A stretch of DNA of 64,000 nucleotides from JACVRW01 sp963820315 (GTDB lineage: Bacteria; Actinomycetota; Thermoleophilia; Solirubrobacterales; Thermoleophilaceae). Below the pieces are notes generated by a model that saw nothing but the letters and a program-made list of their open reading frames with translations, had not been told where the DNA came from and did no database searches. Shown here one piece after another: positions 1 to 7,556 of this stretch (position 1 is its first letter; every line of letters starts with the position of its first letter). Made by a program: the position numbers and the translations under genes. Location of the stretch: positions 62,001-126,000 of the forward strand of contig CAWFZK010000025.1 of the NCBI GenBank assembly GCA_963820315.1, read 5' to 3'.

Positions 1-67
1 GCTGGTCGCGGATCAGGTCCAGCTTCTCGCGCCTCTTCTGCTCGGCCCGGTCCTTCGGCGTGCTCAT
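1..67 (-). CDS. Start of an unknown small basic protein (partial)
   Basis: Only the first 22 codons are inside the window; the gene continues past the left edge. The visible N-terminus (MSTPKDRAEQKRREKLDL) is highly charged and likely helical. The ATG at 67 is preceded by an AGGTGGGG ribosome-binding site at good spacing, which supports the start. The product is not recognised and no function is proposed. It is divergent from the cold-shock gene, with about 250 bases between them. Confidence 0.45.
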   Translation of the reverse strand, partial: MSTPKDRAEQKRREKLDLIRDQ

Positions 68-245
68 GCGACCCCACCTTTGCCGCCCCCAGGCCCAGAT
101 GAGCCTTCGACGGGTGTAGGAGGCGTGGCACACCCGGCGATGGATACCCACGTAAAGGGTACCGGCGGCCCCGGCTGATCTCCCTTGCGGAACGTCGGTA
201 AGCTGCTCCGATGGGTTGAGCGGCCCGCTCGACCAAAGCAGTGCC

Positions 246-292
246 CGCGTTTTCGCAGTTGTTGCCTTTGAGCACCCTCCGCGTTTCGCAGT
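246..292. repeat. Pair of direct repeats upstream of cspA
   Basis: CGCGTTTTCGCAGT at 246-259 recurs as CGCGTTTCGCAGT at 280-292. The copies differ by one T and start 34 bases apart, close to three helical turns. They lie just upstream of the cold-shock ribosome-binding site, so they are either a protein-binding pair or part of the 5' leader. The rest of 68-316 shows no gene. Confidence 0.4.
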
Positions 293-316
293 GCACATAC
301 CCCGGAGGGAAGACAG

Positions 317-520
317 ATGGCAACAGGAACCGTGAAGTGGTTCAGCGACGACAAGGGCTTCGGGTTCATCACACCCGACGAGCCCGGCAAGGATCTGTTC
401 GTGCATCACAACGCGATCCAGTCCAGCGGCTTCAGGTCGCTGGCCGAGGGCGCCAAGGTGAGCTACGACGCCGAGCAGGGCCAGAAGGGGCCCGCGGCTG
501 CAAACGTGCGGGTCCTCTAG
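317..520 (+). CDS. cspA: Cold-shock domain protein (CspA family)
   Basis: A single 67-residue cold-shock domain that binds single-stranded RNA and DNA and acts as an RNA chaperone. The N-terminus MATGTVKWF, the RNP1 motif KGFGFI (residues 14-19) and the RNP2-like motif DLFVHH (27-32) are all present. Length is that of the standard one-domain family. GGAGGGA sits six bases before the ATG. The gene is monocistronic: a strong hairpin follows the stop by 20 bases. Which cold-shock paralogue it is cannot be told from one locus. Confidence 0.95.
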   Translation: MATGTVKWFSDDKGFGFITPDEPGKDLFVHHNAIQSSGFRSLAEGAKVSYDAEQGQKGPAAANVRVL

Positions 521-540
521 GCCAAGCCGTCAATCGGCGC

Positions 541-570
541 GACGGAGGGCTTGTCCGAAAGCCCTCCGTC
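541..570 (+). terminator. Hairpin terminator after cspA
   Basis: A perfect 12-bp inverted repeat (GACGGAGGGCTT / AAGCCCTCCGTC) around a six-base loop begins 20 bases after the cspA stop. The 3' side has no T tract, which is usual for high-GC actinobacterial terminators. It is the clearest terminator in the window. Confidence 0.75.
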
Positions 571-601
571 CCCCGTACGCCCCCGATCGGGAAGGCCCTC
601 C

Positions 602-796
602 ATGGCATCGAGCGGCAAGCGAAAGACCACGATGGCGAAGCTCAACCGCGAACGCAGGCTGCGGGAGCGCCGGGTGGAGAAGCAGATCAAGAAGAACATG
701 AGGAAGCGCGCGGCGGCTGAGAACGCCGAGCAGGCGCCCGCGGCGGCTGAGAACGCCGACCAGGAGCCCGCGCCGCCGAGCGGCGACGAGGTCTAG
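602..796 (+). CDS. Small basic coiled-coil protein with a C-terminal repeat
   Basis: 64 residues. The N-terminal half is Lys/Arg-rich and helical (KLNRERRLRERRVEKQ), suggesting nucleic-acid binding. The C-terminal half is acidic/Ala-rich and holds two tandem copies of about ten residues (AAAENAEQAP, then AAAENADQEP). The ATG at 602 has GGGAAGG upstream; a TTG at 551 would lie inside the terminator hairpin and is rejected; an inner ATG at 632 is possible. Its stop shares CTAG with the convergent gene. Function unknown; similar small proteins are, as I recall, common in Solirubrobacterales. Confidence 0.55.
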   Translation: MASSGKRKTTMAKLNRERRLRERRVEKQIKKNMRKRAAAENAEQAPAAAENADQEPAPPSGDEV

Positions 797-1131
797 CGCG
801 CGAAGCCGCCGCGCGCCGACCGCTGCAAGGCCCGGGCGCGGTCGGTGCCCCGGCGCCCCGCCCATGGGTGCGGTCCCCTCGCCCAGGGATGCCAGCCGAG
901 GGTGCCGTACAGCTCTCGAACGAGCGCCTTCAGCTCGCCGCGGTGAGCGCCGCACGCGTACATCGTCCGCCCGTACAGGCCGCGGCCGTGCCACACGAGC
1001 CAACGCTCGGGCTCGGCATCCACGTACTCCCCGTGACGAAGGTCGAGCAACTGGCGCTCGAGGCTCGTCTGAGTCTCGGGTCCGGGCCTGCAGCCGCAGA
1101 CCTCACAGCGGAACACGACCGCCACCGGCAT
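793..1131 (-). CDS. Conserved hypothetical protein, probable zinc binding
   Basis: 112 residues. It opens MPVAVVFRCEVCG, with a CxxC pair near residues 9-12 and a later Cys/His pair (YACGAH around residue 65), a likely metal site. The conserved-looking core is rich in Trp, Arg and His (ERWLVWHGRGLYG, LGWHPW). It starts 11 bases after the stop of the Crp-like regulator and is probably co-transcribed with it. I cannot assign a function; the residue pattern suggests a real small family rather than a chance reading frame. Confidence 0.55.
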   Translation of the reverse strand: MPVAVVFRCEVCGCRPGPETQTSLERQLLDLRHGEYVDAEPERWLVWHGRGLYGRTMYACGAHRGELKALVRELYGTLGWHPWARGPHPWAGRRGTDRARALQRSARGGFAR

Positions 1132-1142
1132 CGACGCCGAGT

Positions 1143-1820
1143 CTACGACGCGGCGGGCGAGGCGGCCTCCCAGTGCACGCCCACGACATCGTCCGGCGGC
1201 CGGCCGATCAGCAGCCAGCTGCCATCCGGGCGGCGCTTGAGCTGCCCGCTCGAGTAGATGTGCTGGAGCGCGGTCGTGACCGAGGAGCGCTGGCAGCCCA
1301 CCAGCTGGCCGAGCAGGGCGTGCGAGAGGTGCAGCCGCAGGGCGATTCCGCCCGGCGTCACGTTGCCCCAGCGCTCCGCGAGGTGCCAGAACAGCACAAG
1401 CAGGCGCGTCTCGACGGGCGACAGCTGCAGCAGGGCCTCGTGGATCGACATGCGGTGCGTGCGGCGAATGGCGCGCTCGAGCAGCGCGCTCATCACCTGC
1501 GGCCAGTCGGCGAGCGCGCGGCCGAGCCGGTCGTCGAGGATCGCCAGGCGCACGGGCATGAGCACATGCCACGCGGCCCGGTAGCGGACGAGGCCCTCCT
1601 CGCGGCGCGAGAGCCACGGCTGCAGGACGTCGCCCTCGCCGACCAGCTCGGTCGCGGTCGAGCCGGCGAGCGTGATGTCACGCGCGAGCAGCCCCTCGAG
1701 CACGAGGAAGCCAAGCCAGCCGCGCTCCATCTCGCGGGGCGTCTCCCAATGCCCCGGCTCGAGCGTCCACACTCGCGCCACAAGCTCCTTGCGGGCACGA
1801 GCGATGTCGGCAACCGGCAC
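1143..1820 (-). CDS. Crp/Fnr-family transcriptional regulator
   Basis: 225 residues from the first usable start (GTG at 1820): a degenerate cNMP-binding-like fold, a long dimerisation helix and a C-terminal HTH_Crp domain (GGIALRLHLSH...LGQLVGCQRSSVTTALQHI). No Fe-S cysteine set is seen, so the signal is unknown. Open frame continues upstream as plausible protein for 25 codons to a GTC at 1895 that sits just behind GGAGGAGGA, exactly where a GTG start would be expected, so the true protein is probably about 250 residues. It is divergent from the hydrogenase operon and the obvious candidate regulator of it (inference). Confidence 0.8.
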   Translation of the reverse strand: MPVADIARARKELVARVWTLEPGHWETPREMERGWLGFLVLEGLLARDITLAGSTATELVGEGDVLQPWLSRREEGLVRYRAAWHVLMPVRLAILDDRLGRALADWPQVMSALLERAIRRTHRMSIHEALLQLSPVETRLLVLFWHLAERWGNVTPGGIALRLHLSHALLGQLVGCQRSSVTTALQHIYSSGQLKRRPDGSWLLIGRPPDDVVGVHWEAASPAAS

Positions 1821-1932
1821 GCGCAGGCCGAGCTCCGGGTCTACCTCGAGAACCCGAGCCTGCCCCTCTCGCGGTTGGTGCTCGGCGGTACTGACCTGTC
1901 TCCTCCTCCAGGTAAGACCCTAGACGGGGGAC

Positions 1933-1958
1933 GTTGGAATGCAACGTTGGATTTCAAC
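1933..1958. promoter_or_regulatory. Two abutting palindromes, probable operator of the hydrogenase operon
   Basis: GTTG-N5-CAAC at 1933-1945 is followed without a gap by a second GTTG-N5-CAAC at 1946-1958. The first extends to ACGTTG-N5-CAACGT (1931-1947). With the predicted hypC transcription start at 2002 the sites are centred near -63 and -50, positions used by Crp-family activators. A Crp-like gene lies directly upstream on the other strand. Confidence 0.55.
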
Positions 1959-1989
1959 AGGTGACCTTTATCAGCTCAACCCGCGGTCG

Positions 1990-1995
1990 TAGGGT
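1990..1995 (+). promoter_or_regulatory. Predicted -10 box of the hydrogenase operon
   Basis: TAGGGT at 1990-1995 puts the expected transcription start at 2002, the A of the hypC ATG, implying a leaderless mRNA. No clear -35 is seen, as expected for an activator-dependent promoter. Confidence 0.5.
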
Positions 1996-2001
1996 CGAGC
2001 C

Positions 2002-2283
2002 ATGTGCCTGGCCATACCCGGCCAGATCGTCGAGTTGATCGATCAGGGGAATCGCCTCGCGATGGTTGACGTCGCGGGCGTTCAGCGGACGATCAACATC
2101 GGCCTGCTCGACGACGACGCCGACGGCGGCGTGGGACCGGGCGACTGGGTGCTGATCCACGTGGGCTTCGCGATGTCGCGGGTCGACGAGGACGAGGCCA
2201 TCGCCACGCGCCGGCAGCTCGAGCGCATGGGGCAGGACTACGAGTCGGAGCTCGAGGAGCTGAAGGCGAGCGTCATCGAATGA
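2002..2283 (+). CDS. hypC: Hydrogenase maturation chaperone HypC
   Basis: 93 residues beginning MCLAIPGQIVE, the HypC/HybG signature; Cys2 is the residue that binds HypD and carries the Fe(CN)2CO unit to the large-subunit precursor. The body is a small beta barrel with an acidic helical tail. It is the first gene of a 13.9-kb operon, and hypC-like 2 starts inside its stop (ATGA at 2280). No Shine-Dalgarno sequence is obvious; a -10 hexamer ends seven bases before the ATG, so translation is probably leaderless. Confidence 0.93.
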   Translation: MCLAIPGQIVELIDQGNRLAMVDVAGVQRTINIGLLDDDADGGVGPGDWVLIHVGFAMSRVDEDEAIATRRQLERMGQDYESELEELKASVIE

Positions 2284-2489
2284 GTGACTGCGGCGATCAC
2301 TGCATCACCTGCTCCGACGAGGGCATCGCGATGCAGGTCGAGCGCGTCGACGAGCGTCGCGGGCTGGCCCTGTGCCTCGGCCCGGACGGCGCCAGGAGCA
2401 CGGTCGAGATCGCGCTGGTCGAGCCGGTTGCCCCGGGCGATCGGGTGCTCGTCCACGCGGGCGTCGCGCTCACGGAGCTGAGCGCGTGA
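2280..2489 (+). CDS. Second, atypical HypC-family protein
   Basis: 69 residues with a HypC/HupF-like barrel (VERVDERRGLA...PVAPGDRVLVHAGVAL). The N-terminus is MSDCGDHCITCSDEG, so it lacks the Cys directly after Met that defines working HypC and instead carries CxxxCxxC with a His. It overlaps hypC by four bases and hypD by four bases. It may be a specialised carrier, a metal-binding partner of HypC/HypD, or a chaperone specific for one hydrogenase subunit; which is unknown. Confidence 0.8.
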   Translation: MSDCGDHCITCSDEGIAMQVERVDERRGLALCLGPDGARSTVEIALVEPVAPGDRVLVHAGVALTELSA

Positions 2490-3601
2490 GGTACGTCGAC
2501 GAGTTCCGCGATCCCGAGCTCGGCCGCGTGCTGGCCACGGAGATCCTCGCCGCGGTGGAGCCCGGCCGCCACTACAAGTTCATGGAGGTCTGCGGCGGCC
2601 ACACCCACTCGATCTACAAGTACGGCATCGACGACCTGCTGCCCGCGAACGTCGAGCTCGTGCACGGGCCGGGCTGCCCGGTCTGCGTCATACCGATGGG
2701 CCGCGTGGACGACGGCATCGCGCTCGCCCGGCAGGAGGGCGTGATCTTCACCTGCTTCGGCGACATGATGCGCGTGCCCGGCTCCGAGGGCAGCCTGCTC
2801 GAGGCCAAGGCGAACGGCGCGGACATCCGGATGGTCTACTCGCCGCTCGACGCGCTCCGCATCGCCAAGCAGAACCCCGAGCGCGAGGTGGTCTTCTTCG
2901 CGATCGGCTTCGAGACCACCGCCCCGTCGACGGCGCTCACGCTGAAGCGCGCCAAGGCCGAGGGCGTTCCGAACTTCAGCTGCATGTGCAGCCACGTGAC
3001 GATCGTGCCGCCGCTGCGCGCGCTGCTCGACTCGCCCGACCTCAGGCTGGACGGGTTCATCGGGCCGGGGCACGTCTCGACCGTCGTCGGCGCGCGCCCC
3101 TTCGAGTTCATCCCGGCCGACTACGGCAGGCCGATCGTGGTCGCCGGCTTCGAGCCGCTCGACGTCCTGCAGGCGATCCGGATGATCCTCGCGCAGCTCG
3201 CGGAGGGCCGCTGCGAGGTGGAGAACCAGTACAAGCGGGTCGTACCGTACGACGGCAACCGGCGCGCGCTCGAGGTGATGGCCGAGGTGTTCGAGCTGCG
3301 CCCGCACTTCGAATGGCGCGGGCTCGGCTTCATCTCCCAGAGCGGGCTGAAGCTGTCGGACGCCTATGCCGAGCTCGACGCCGAGGTGCGCTTCAGCGTG
3401 CCGGGCGTGCGCGTCGCCGACCCCAAGGCGTGCCAGTGCGGCGAGGTGCTCAAGGGCGTCATCAAGCCCTGGGAGTGCAAGGTCTTCGGTACCGCCTGCA
3501 CGCCGGAGCGCCCGATCGGCACCTGCATGGTGTCCTCGGAGGGCGCCTGCGCCGCCTACTACAACTTCGGCCGCTTCGCGCGCGAGCGGGAGGTCGTGTG
3601 A
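2486..3601 (+). CDS. hypD: Hydrogenase maturation protein HypD
   Basis: 371 residues, the usual HypD length. HypD is the Fe-S scaffold on which, with HypC, the Fe(CN)2CO group is assembled. Family motifs are intact: CGGHTH (about residue 36), GPGCPVC, FGDMMRVPGS, GFETTAPS, GPGHVSTVVG, and the C-terminal Cys-rich segment CQCGEVLKG...CKVFGTAC that binds the [4Fe-4S] cluster. The GTG at 2486 overlaps the previous stop (GTGA), which fixes the start. hypE follows with an overlapping ATG. Confidence 0.96.
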   Translation: MRYVDEFRDPELGRVLATEILAAVEPGRHYKFMEVCGGHTHSIYKYGIDDLLPANVELVHGPGCPVCVIPMGRVDDGIALARQEGVIFTCFGDMMRVPGSEGSLLEAKANGADIRMVYSPLDALRIAKQNPEREVVFFAIGFETTAPSTALTLKRAKAEGVPNFSCMCSHVTIVPPLRALLDSPDLRLDGFIGPGHVSTVVGARPFEFIPADYGRPIVVAGFEPLDVLQAIRMILAQLAEGRCEVENQYKRVVPYDGNRRALEVMAEVFELRPHFEWRGLGFISQSGLKLSDAYAELDAEVRFSVPGVRVADPKACQCGEVLKGVIKPWECKVFGTACTPERPIGTCMVSSEGACAAYYNFGRFAREREVV

Positions 3602-4683
3602 TGGCGGACGCCCCCGTCAGCGAGCGCGAGGAGAAGATCCTCGGGATCATCGAGACCGCTCGCTCCAAGCGCGGGAAGTTCCGCGACGAGCGCGTGAACA
3701 TGGCGCACGGCGCGGGCGGCAAGGCCACGCAGAGCATGATCGAGGGCCTGTTCGCGCCGGCCTTCGGCGGCGAGTCGCAGGAAGACGCCGCGGCCGTCGA
3801 CGTCGACGGGGTCGAGCTGGCACTGACGACCGACTCGTTCGTCGTCAAGCCGATCCGCTTCCCGGGCGGCTCGATCGGCGACCTGGCGGTCAACGGCACG
3901 GTCAACGACCTCGCGGTATCGGGTGCCCGGCCGCTCGCGCTCAGCCTGTCCCTGATCCTCGAGGAGGGCCTCGCCGCCGAGGACCTGAAGGCGGAGGTCG
4001 AGGCGATCGCACGCGCCGCCGAGGCGGCCGGCGTCCGGATCGCGACCGGGGACACCAAGGTCGTCGAGCGCGGCGCGGCCGACCAGATGTACGTCTGCAC
4101 GACGGGCGTCGGCCGGCGCGACCCGCGCGCGCGTCTGTCGGCCGGGGCGATCCGGCCCGGCGACCGCGTCCTGCTGTCAGGGCCGATCGGCGAGCACGGC
4201 ACGGCGATCATGCTGGCTCGCGGCGAATTCGAGCTGGCGGCCGCGATCGAGTCGGACACGCGCTCGCTCTGGCCGGTCGCAGACGCCCTGCTGGAGGAGG
4301 CCGGGCCGTCGCTGCGCTGCATGCGCGACGCGACGCGCGGCGGCGTCGCCTCCGTGCTGAACGAGCTGGCGCGCGCGTCGCGGGTGGCGATGCTCGTGAG
4401 CGAGGCGGCCGTGCCGATCGATCCCGCGGTGGCCGGCGCGTCGGAGATCCTCGGGATCGACCCGATGTACGTGGCGAACGAAGGCAAGCTCGTTGCCTTC
4501 GTCGCCGAGGAAGCAACCGACGGCGCGCTCGCCGCGCTGCGGTCGGTGCCCGGCTGCGAGCGCGCGGCCGTGATAGGCGAGGTGCGCTCGGAGCCGCCGG
4601 GGATGGTCCTGGTGGAGACGAGCTTTGGTGGCAGGCGGGTCATGGACCAGCTGGTCGGCGACCCGCTGCCGCGGATCTGTTGA
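3601..4683 (+). CDS. hypE: Hydrogenase maturation protein HypE
   Basis: 360 residues. HypE dehydrates the carbamoyl group placed on its C-terminal cysteine by HypF, making the thiocyanate that supplies CN to the active-site iron. The PurM/AIR-synthase fold is recognisable (AHGAGGKATQ, GDLAVNGTVNDLAVSGA) and the protein ends in PRIC, the required terminal cysteine. An N-terminal extension of about 35 residues precedes the usual start. The ATG shares its A with the hypD stop. Confidence 0.96.
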   Translation: MADAPVSEREEKILGIIETARSKRGKFRDERVNMAHGAGGKATQSMIEGLFAPAFGGESQEDAAAVDVDGVELALTTDSFVVKPIRFPGGSIGDLAVNGTVNDLAVSGARPLALSLSLILEEGLAAEDLKAEVEAIARAAEAAGVRIATGDTKVVERGAADQMYVCTTGVGRRDPRARLSAGAIRPGDRVLLSGPIGEHGTAIMLARGEFELAAAIESDTRSLWPVADALLEEAGPSLRCMRDATRGGVASVLNELARASRVAMLVSEAAVPIDPAVAGASEILGIDPMYVANEGKLVAFVAEEATDGALAALRSVPGCERAAVIGEVRSEPPGMVLVETSFGGRRVMDQLVGDPLPRIC

Positions 4684-4700
4684 GCGAGAAGGGAGCGCCG

Positions 4701-5762
4701 ATGGCGACGACCGAGGCATACGCGGAGCAGAGGAAGACCGAGGGGGTCACCGCGCATGTGCTGTGGATGACCACGGGCCTGTCCTGCGAGGGCGACTCGG
4801 TCGCCATGACCTCGGCCACCAATCCCAGCCTCGAGGACATCATCACCCAGGCGATTCCCGGCATGCCGAAGGTCGTCGTGCACAACCAGGTGATCGCCTA
4901 CGAGGTGGGCGACGAGTACATCCAGGCCTGGTTCGACGCGGAGGAGGGGAAGCTCGACCCGTTCGTGCTCGTGATCGAGGGCTCGCTCGGCAACGAGCGG
5001 ATCAACGGCGAGGGGTACTGGAGCGGCTTCGGCGTCAACAGCGCCAACGGGCAGCCGATCACGACGAACGAGTGGGTGGACCGTCTCGCTCCCAAGGCCG
5101 CTGCCGTGGTGGCGGTCGGGACCTGCGCCACCTACGGCGGCATTCCGGCGATGAAGAACAACCCGACCGGGGCGATGGGCCTGCCCGACTACCTCGGCTG
5201 GAAGTGGAAGTCGAAGGCGGGCCTGCCGGTGGTCTGCATCCCCGGCTGCCCCGCGCAGCCGGACAACATGACGGAGACGCTGCTGTACCTCGCGCTGCAC
5301 CTCGCCGGGCTTGCCCCGGCCCCCGAGCTCGACGCGCAGCTGCGTCCCAAGTGGCTCTTCGGCCGCACGGTGCGCGAGGGCTGCAACCGGGCGGGCTTCG
5401 CGGAGCAGGGCGACTTTGCGACCGAATACGGCTCGGACCCGCGCTGCCTCGTGAAGCTGGGCTGCAAGGGCCCGGTGGTCAAGTGCAACGTGCCGATCCG
5501 GGGCTGGGTGAACGGCATCGGCGGCTGCCCCAACGTGGGCGGCATCTGCATGGCCTGCACGATGCCGGGCTTCCCCGACAAGTACATGCCGTTCATGGAC
5601 GAGGACCGCTGGGGCGGCGCCGCCGCGAACGTCATGAAGTTCAGCTACGGCCCGATCGTGCGCCGCTTCCGCCAGCGCCACATCAAGAAGCACTTCGACA
5701 TGGAACCGGAGTGGAGACACAACAAGCCCGAGCTCACGACCGGCTACGCCAAGCGCTGGTAG
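4701..5762 (+). CDS. hhyS: Group 1h [NiFe]-hydrogenase small subunit
   Basis: 353 residues carrying the electron-relay Fe-S clusters of an uptake hydrogenase. No twin-arginine signal or C-terminal membrane helix, so it is cytosolic, as in group 1h (formerly group 5). The proximal-cluster motif reads SCEGDS: the second cysteine of the usual CxxC is Asp, matching the 3Cys-1Asp ligation reported for the oxygen-insensitive Ralstonia actinobacterial-type enzyme. Other cluster motifs include VGTCATYGG, CIPGCPAQPDN and a Cys-rich C-terminal third (CNVPIRGW, GGCPNVGGICMACTMPGFPD). GGGAGC precedes the ATG by four bases. The large subunit follows after 12 bases. Confidence 0.95.
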   Translation: MATTEAYAEQRKTEGVTAHVLWMTTGLSCEGDSVAMTSATNPSLEDIITQAIPGMPKVVVHNQVIAYEVGDEYIQAWFDAEEGKLDPFVLVIEGSLGNERINGEGYWSGFGVNSANGQPITTNEWVDRLAPKAAAVVAVGTCATYGGIPAMKNNPTGAMGLPDYLGWKWKSKAGLPVVCIPGCPAQPDNMTETLLYLALHLAGLAPAPELDAQLRPKWLFGRTVREGCNRAGFAEQGDFATEYGSDPRCLVKLGCKGPVVKCNVPIRGWVNGIGGCPNVGGICMACTMPGFPDKYMPFMDEDRWGGAAANVMKFSYGPIVRRFRQRHIKKHFDMEPEWRHNKPELTTGYAKRW

Positions 5763-5774
5763 GGGAGGCAACGA

Positions 5775-7553
5775 ATGTCAACTGTCGAGACACCCAGTGA
5801 GCAGAAGGTCGTCGTCAAGGAGATGTCCTGGGACCCGATCACCCGCATCGTCGGGTCGCTCGGGATTCACACGGAGATCGACTTCTCCAACCAGCAGGTC
5901 CTGAAGTGCTACTCGACCTCGATGGTGTTCCGCGGGTTCGACATCTTCATGAAGGGGATCGACCCGCGCGACGCGCACTTCATCACGAGCCGCATCTGCG
6001 GCATCTGCGGCGACAACCACTGCACCTGCTCCTGCCTGAACCAGAACATGGCGTACGGGGTCAAGCCGCCGCCGCTCGGCGACATGGCCTTCAACCTCGC
6101 CGAGTCCGCGGACTACATCTTCGACCACGCGATCTTCAACGACTGCATGGCGAACGTGGACTTCTGCGAGCAGATGGTCAAGGAGACCAACCCGTCGCTG
6201 CTGGCCAAGGCAGAGAACACCGCGGCGCCGGGCCAGGACATCCACGGCTACAAGACGATCGCCGACATCATGCGGGCGCTCAACCCGTTCACCGGCGAGT
6301 TCTACCTGGAGACGCTCCACGTCGCGCGCTACACGCGCGAGATGTACTGCCTGTTCGGCGGCCGGCACACGCACCCGTCGACGATCATGCCGGGCGGCTG
6401 CAGCGCGGACATCACGCATCAGACCTGCACGGAGTACTACGTGCGGCTCATGAAGTACTTCGACTACGTGAAGAGAAGCGTGCCGATGCACGACGACCTG
6501 TACGACTTCTTCCTCACGGCGCTGCCGGGCTACGACATGGTCGGCTACCGCGAGACGAACCTCGTCAACTGGGGCTCGTTCGACGACCCGGACTACGTCG
6601 ACTACTCGTACCAGAACATGACCGAGTGGGGGCGGAGGCGCTACATCACGCCCGGAATCGCCATCGGCGGCGAGCTGATCACCACCGATCTCGTCGAGAT
6701 CAACCTGGCGATTCGCATCCTGCTCGGCAGCTCGTACTTCGACGGCTGGGAGAACGAGCGCACCTTCGTCCAGAACGACCCGCTCGGCAACCCGGTCGAC
6801 AAGAACCACCCGTGGAACAAGGTGACGCTGCCGAAGCCGCAGAAGCGCGACTTCACGGACAAGTACACGTGGGTCGTGTCGCCGCGCATCTACGACAAGC
6901 GCACCGACACGCACGTGTGCTGTGACACCGGCGGCGGGCCGTTCGCGCGCCAGTGGTGCACCGCCAAGGCCGGGCTCGTCGACTTCGGCTACGCGAAGGC
7001 GACCGGCGACAGCATCCAGATGGCGCTGCCGCGCTCGGCCAACTTCCCCGAGGTGGAGATGGAGTGGCGCGTGCCCGAGAAGTCGAACGCGATCGAGCGC
7101 GACCGGGCGCGGACCTACCACCAGGCCTACTCGGCGCTGATCGCGCTGCACAACCTCGAGCGGGCGATGAAGGAGGTGCAGGCCGGCCGGACCAAGAGCT
7201 GGAACGACTTCAAGGTCCCGGACAGCGCGGTCAGCGTCGGCTTCCACGAGGCGGCGCGCGGGGTGCTCTCGCACCACATGGTGATCGAGGACGGCAAGAT
7301 CGCGAACTACCAGCCCTACCCGCCGACCCCCTGGAACGCGAGCCCACGCGACGTCTACGGGACGCCCGGGCCCTACGAGGACGCCGTGCAGAACACGCCG
7401 ATCTTCGAGGAGAACGGCCCGGAGAACTTCAAGGGGGTCGACATCATGCGGGCGGTCCGCTCGTTCGACCCCTGCCTGCCGTGCGGCGTGCACATGTACG
7501 GCGGCAAGGGGCCGGTCCGCAAGGTCGTCCACACGCCCACGGCCCTCTGCTGA
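5775..7553 (+). CDS. hhyL: Group 1h [NiFe]-hydrogenase large subunit
   Basis: 592 residues holding the NiFe(CN)2CO site. The L1 motif is RICGICGDNHCT (about residues 72-83) and the L2 motif is DPCLPCGVH near the C-terminus; together they give the four Ni-ligating cysteines. Nineteen residues follow the L2 His and would be removed by the endopeptidase encoded at 10649. The group oxidises H2 at atmospheric concentration and feeds electrons to the respiratory chain. GGGGAGG lies before the ATG. Confidence 0.96.
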   Translation: MSTVETPSEQKVVVKEMSWDPITRIVGSLGIHTEIDFSNQQVLKCYSTSMVFRGFDIFMKGIDPRDAHFITSRICGICGDNHCTCSCLNQNMAYGVKPPPLGDMAFNLAESADYIFDHAIFNDCMANVDFCEQMVKETNPSLLAKAENTAAPGQDIHGYKTIADIMRALNPFTGEFYLETLHVARYTREMYCLFGGRHTHPSTIMPGGCSADITHQTCTEYYVRLMKYFDYVKRSVPMHDDLYDFFLTALPGYDMVGYRETNLVNWGSFDDPDYVDYSYQNMTEWGRRRYITPGIAIGGELITTDLVEINLAIRILLGSSYFDGWENERTFVQNDPLGNPVDKNHPWNKVTLPKPQKRDFTDKYTWVVSPRIYDKRTDTHVCCDTGGGPFARQWCTAKAGLVDFGYAKATGDSIQMALPRSANFPEVEMEWRVPEKSNAIERDRARTYHQAYSALIALHNLERAMKEVQAGRTKSWNDFKVPDSAVSVGFHEAARGVLSHHMVIEDGKIANYQPYPPTPWNASPRDVYGTPGPYEDAVQNTPIFEENGPENFKGVDIMRAVRSFDPCLPCGVHMYGGKGPVRKVVHTPTALC

Positions 7554-7556
7554 GCG

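Noticed and set aside
68..316. Riboswitch or RNA gene upstream of cspA
   Set aside because: No recognised riboswitch core or long conserved stem could be found by eye; only the direct repeats are reported.
551..601. Upstream TTG start for the small basic protein
   Set aside because: The TTG lies inside the cspA terminator hairpin and has no ribosome-binding site; ATG 602 has GGGAAGG.
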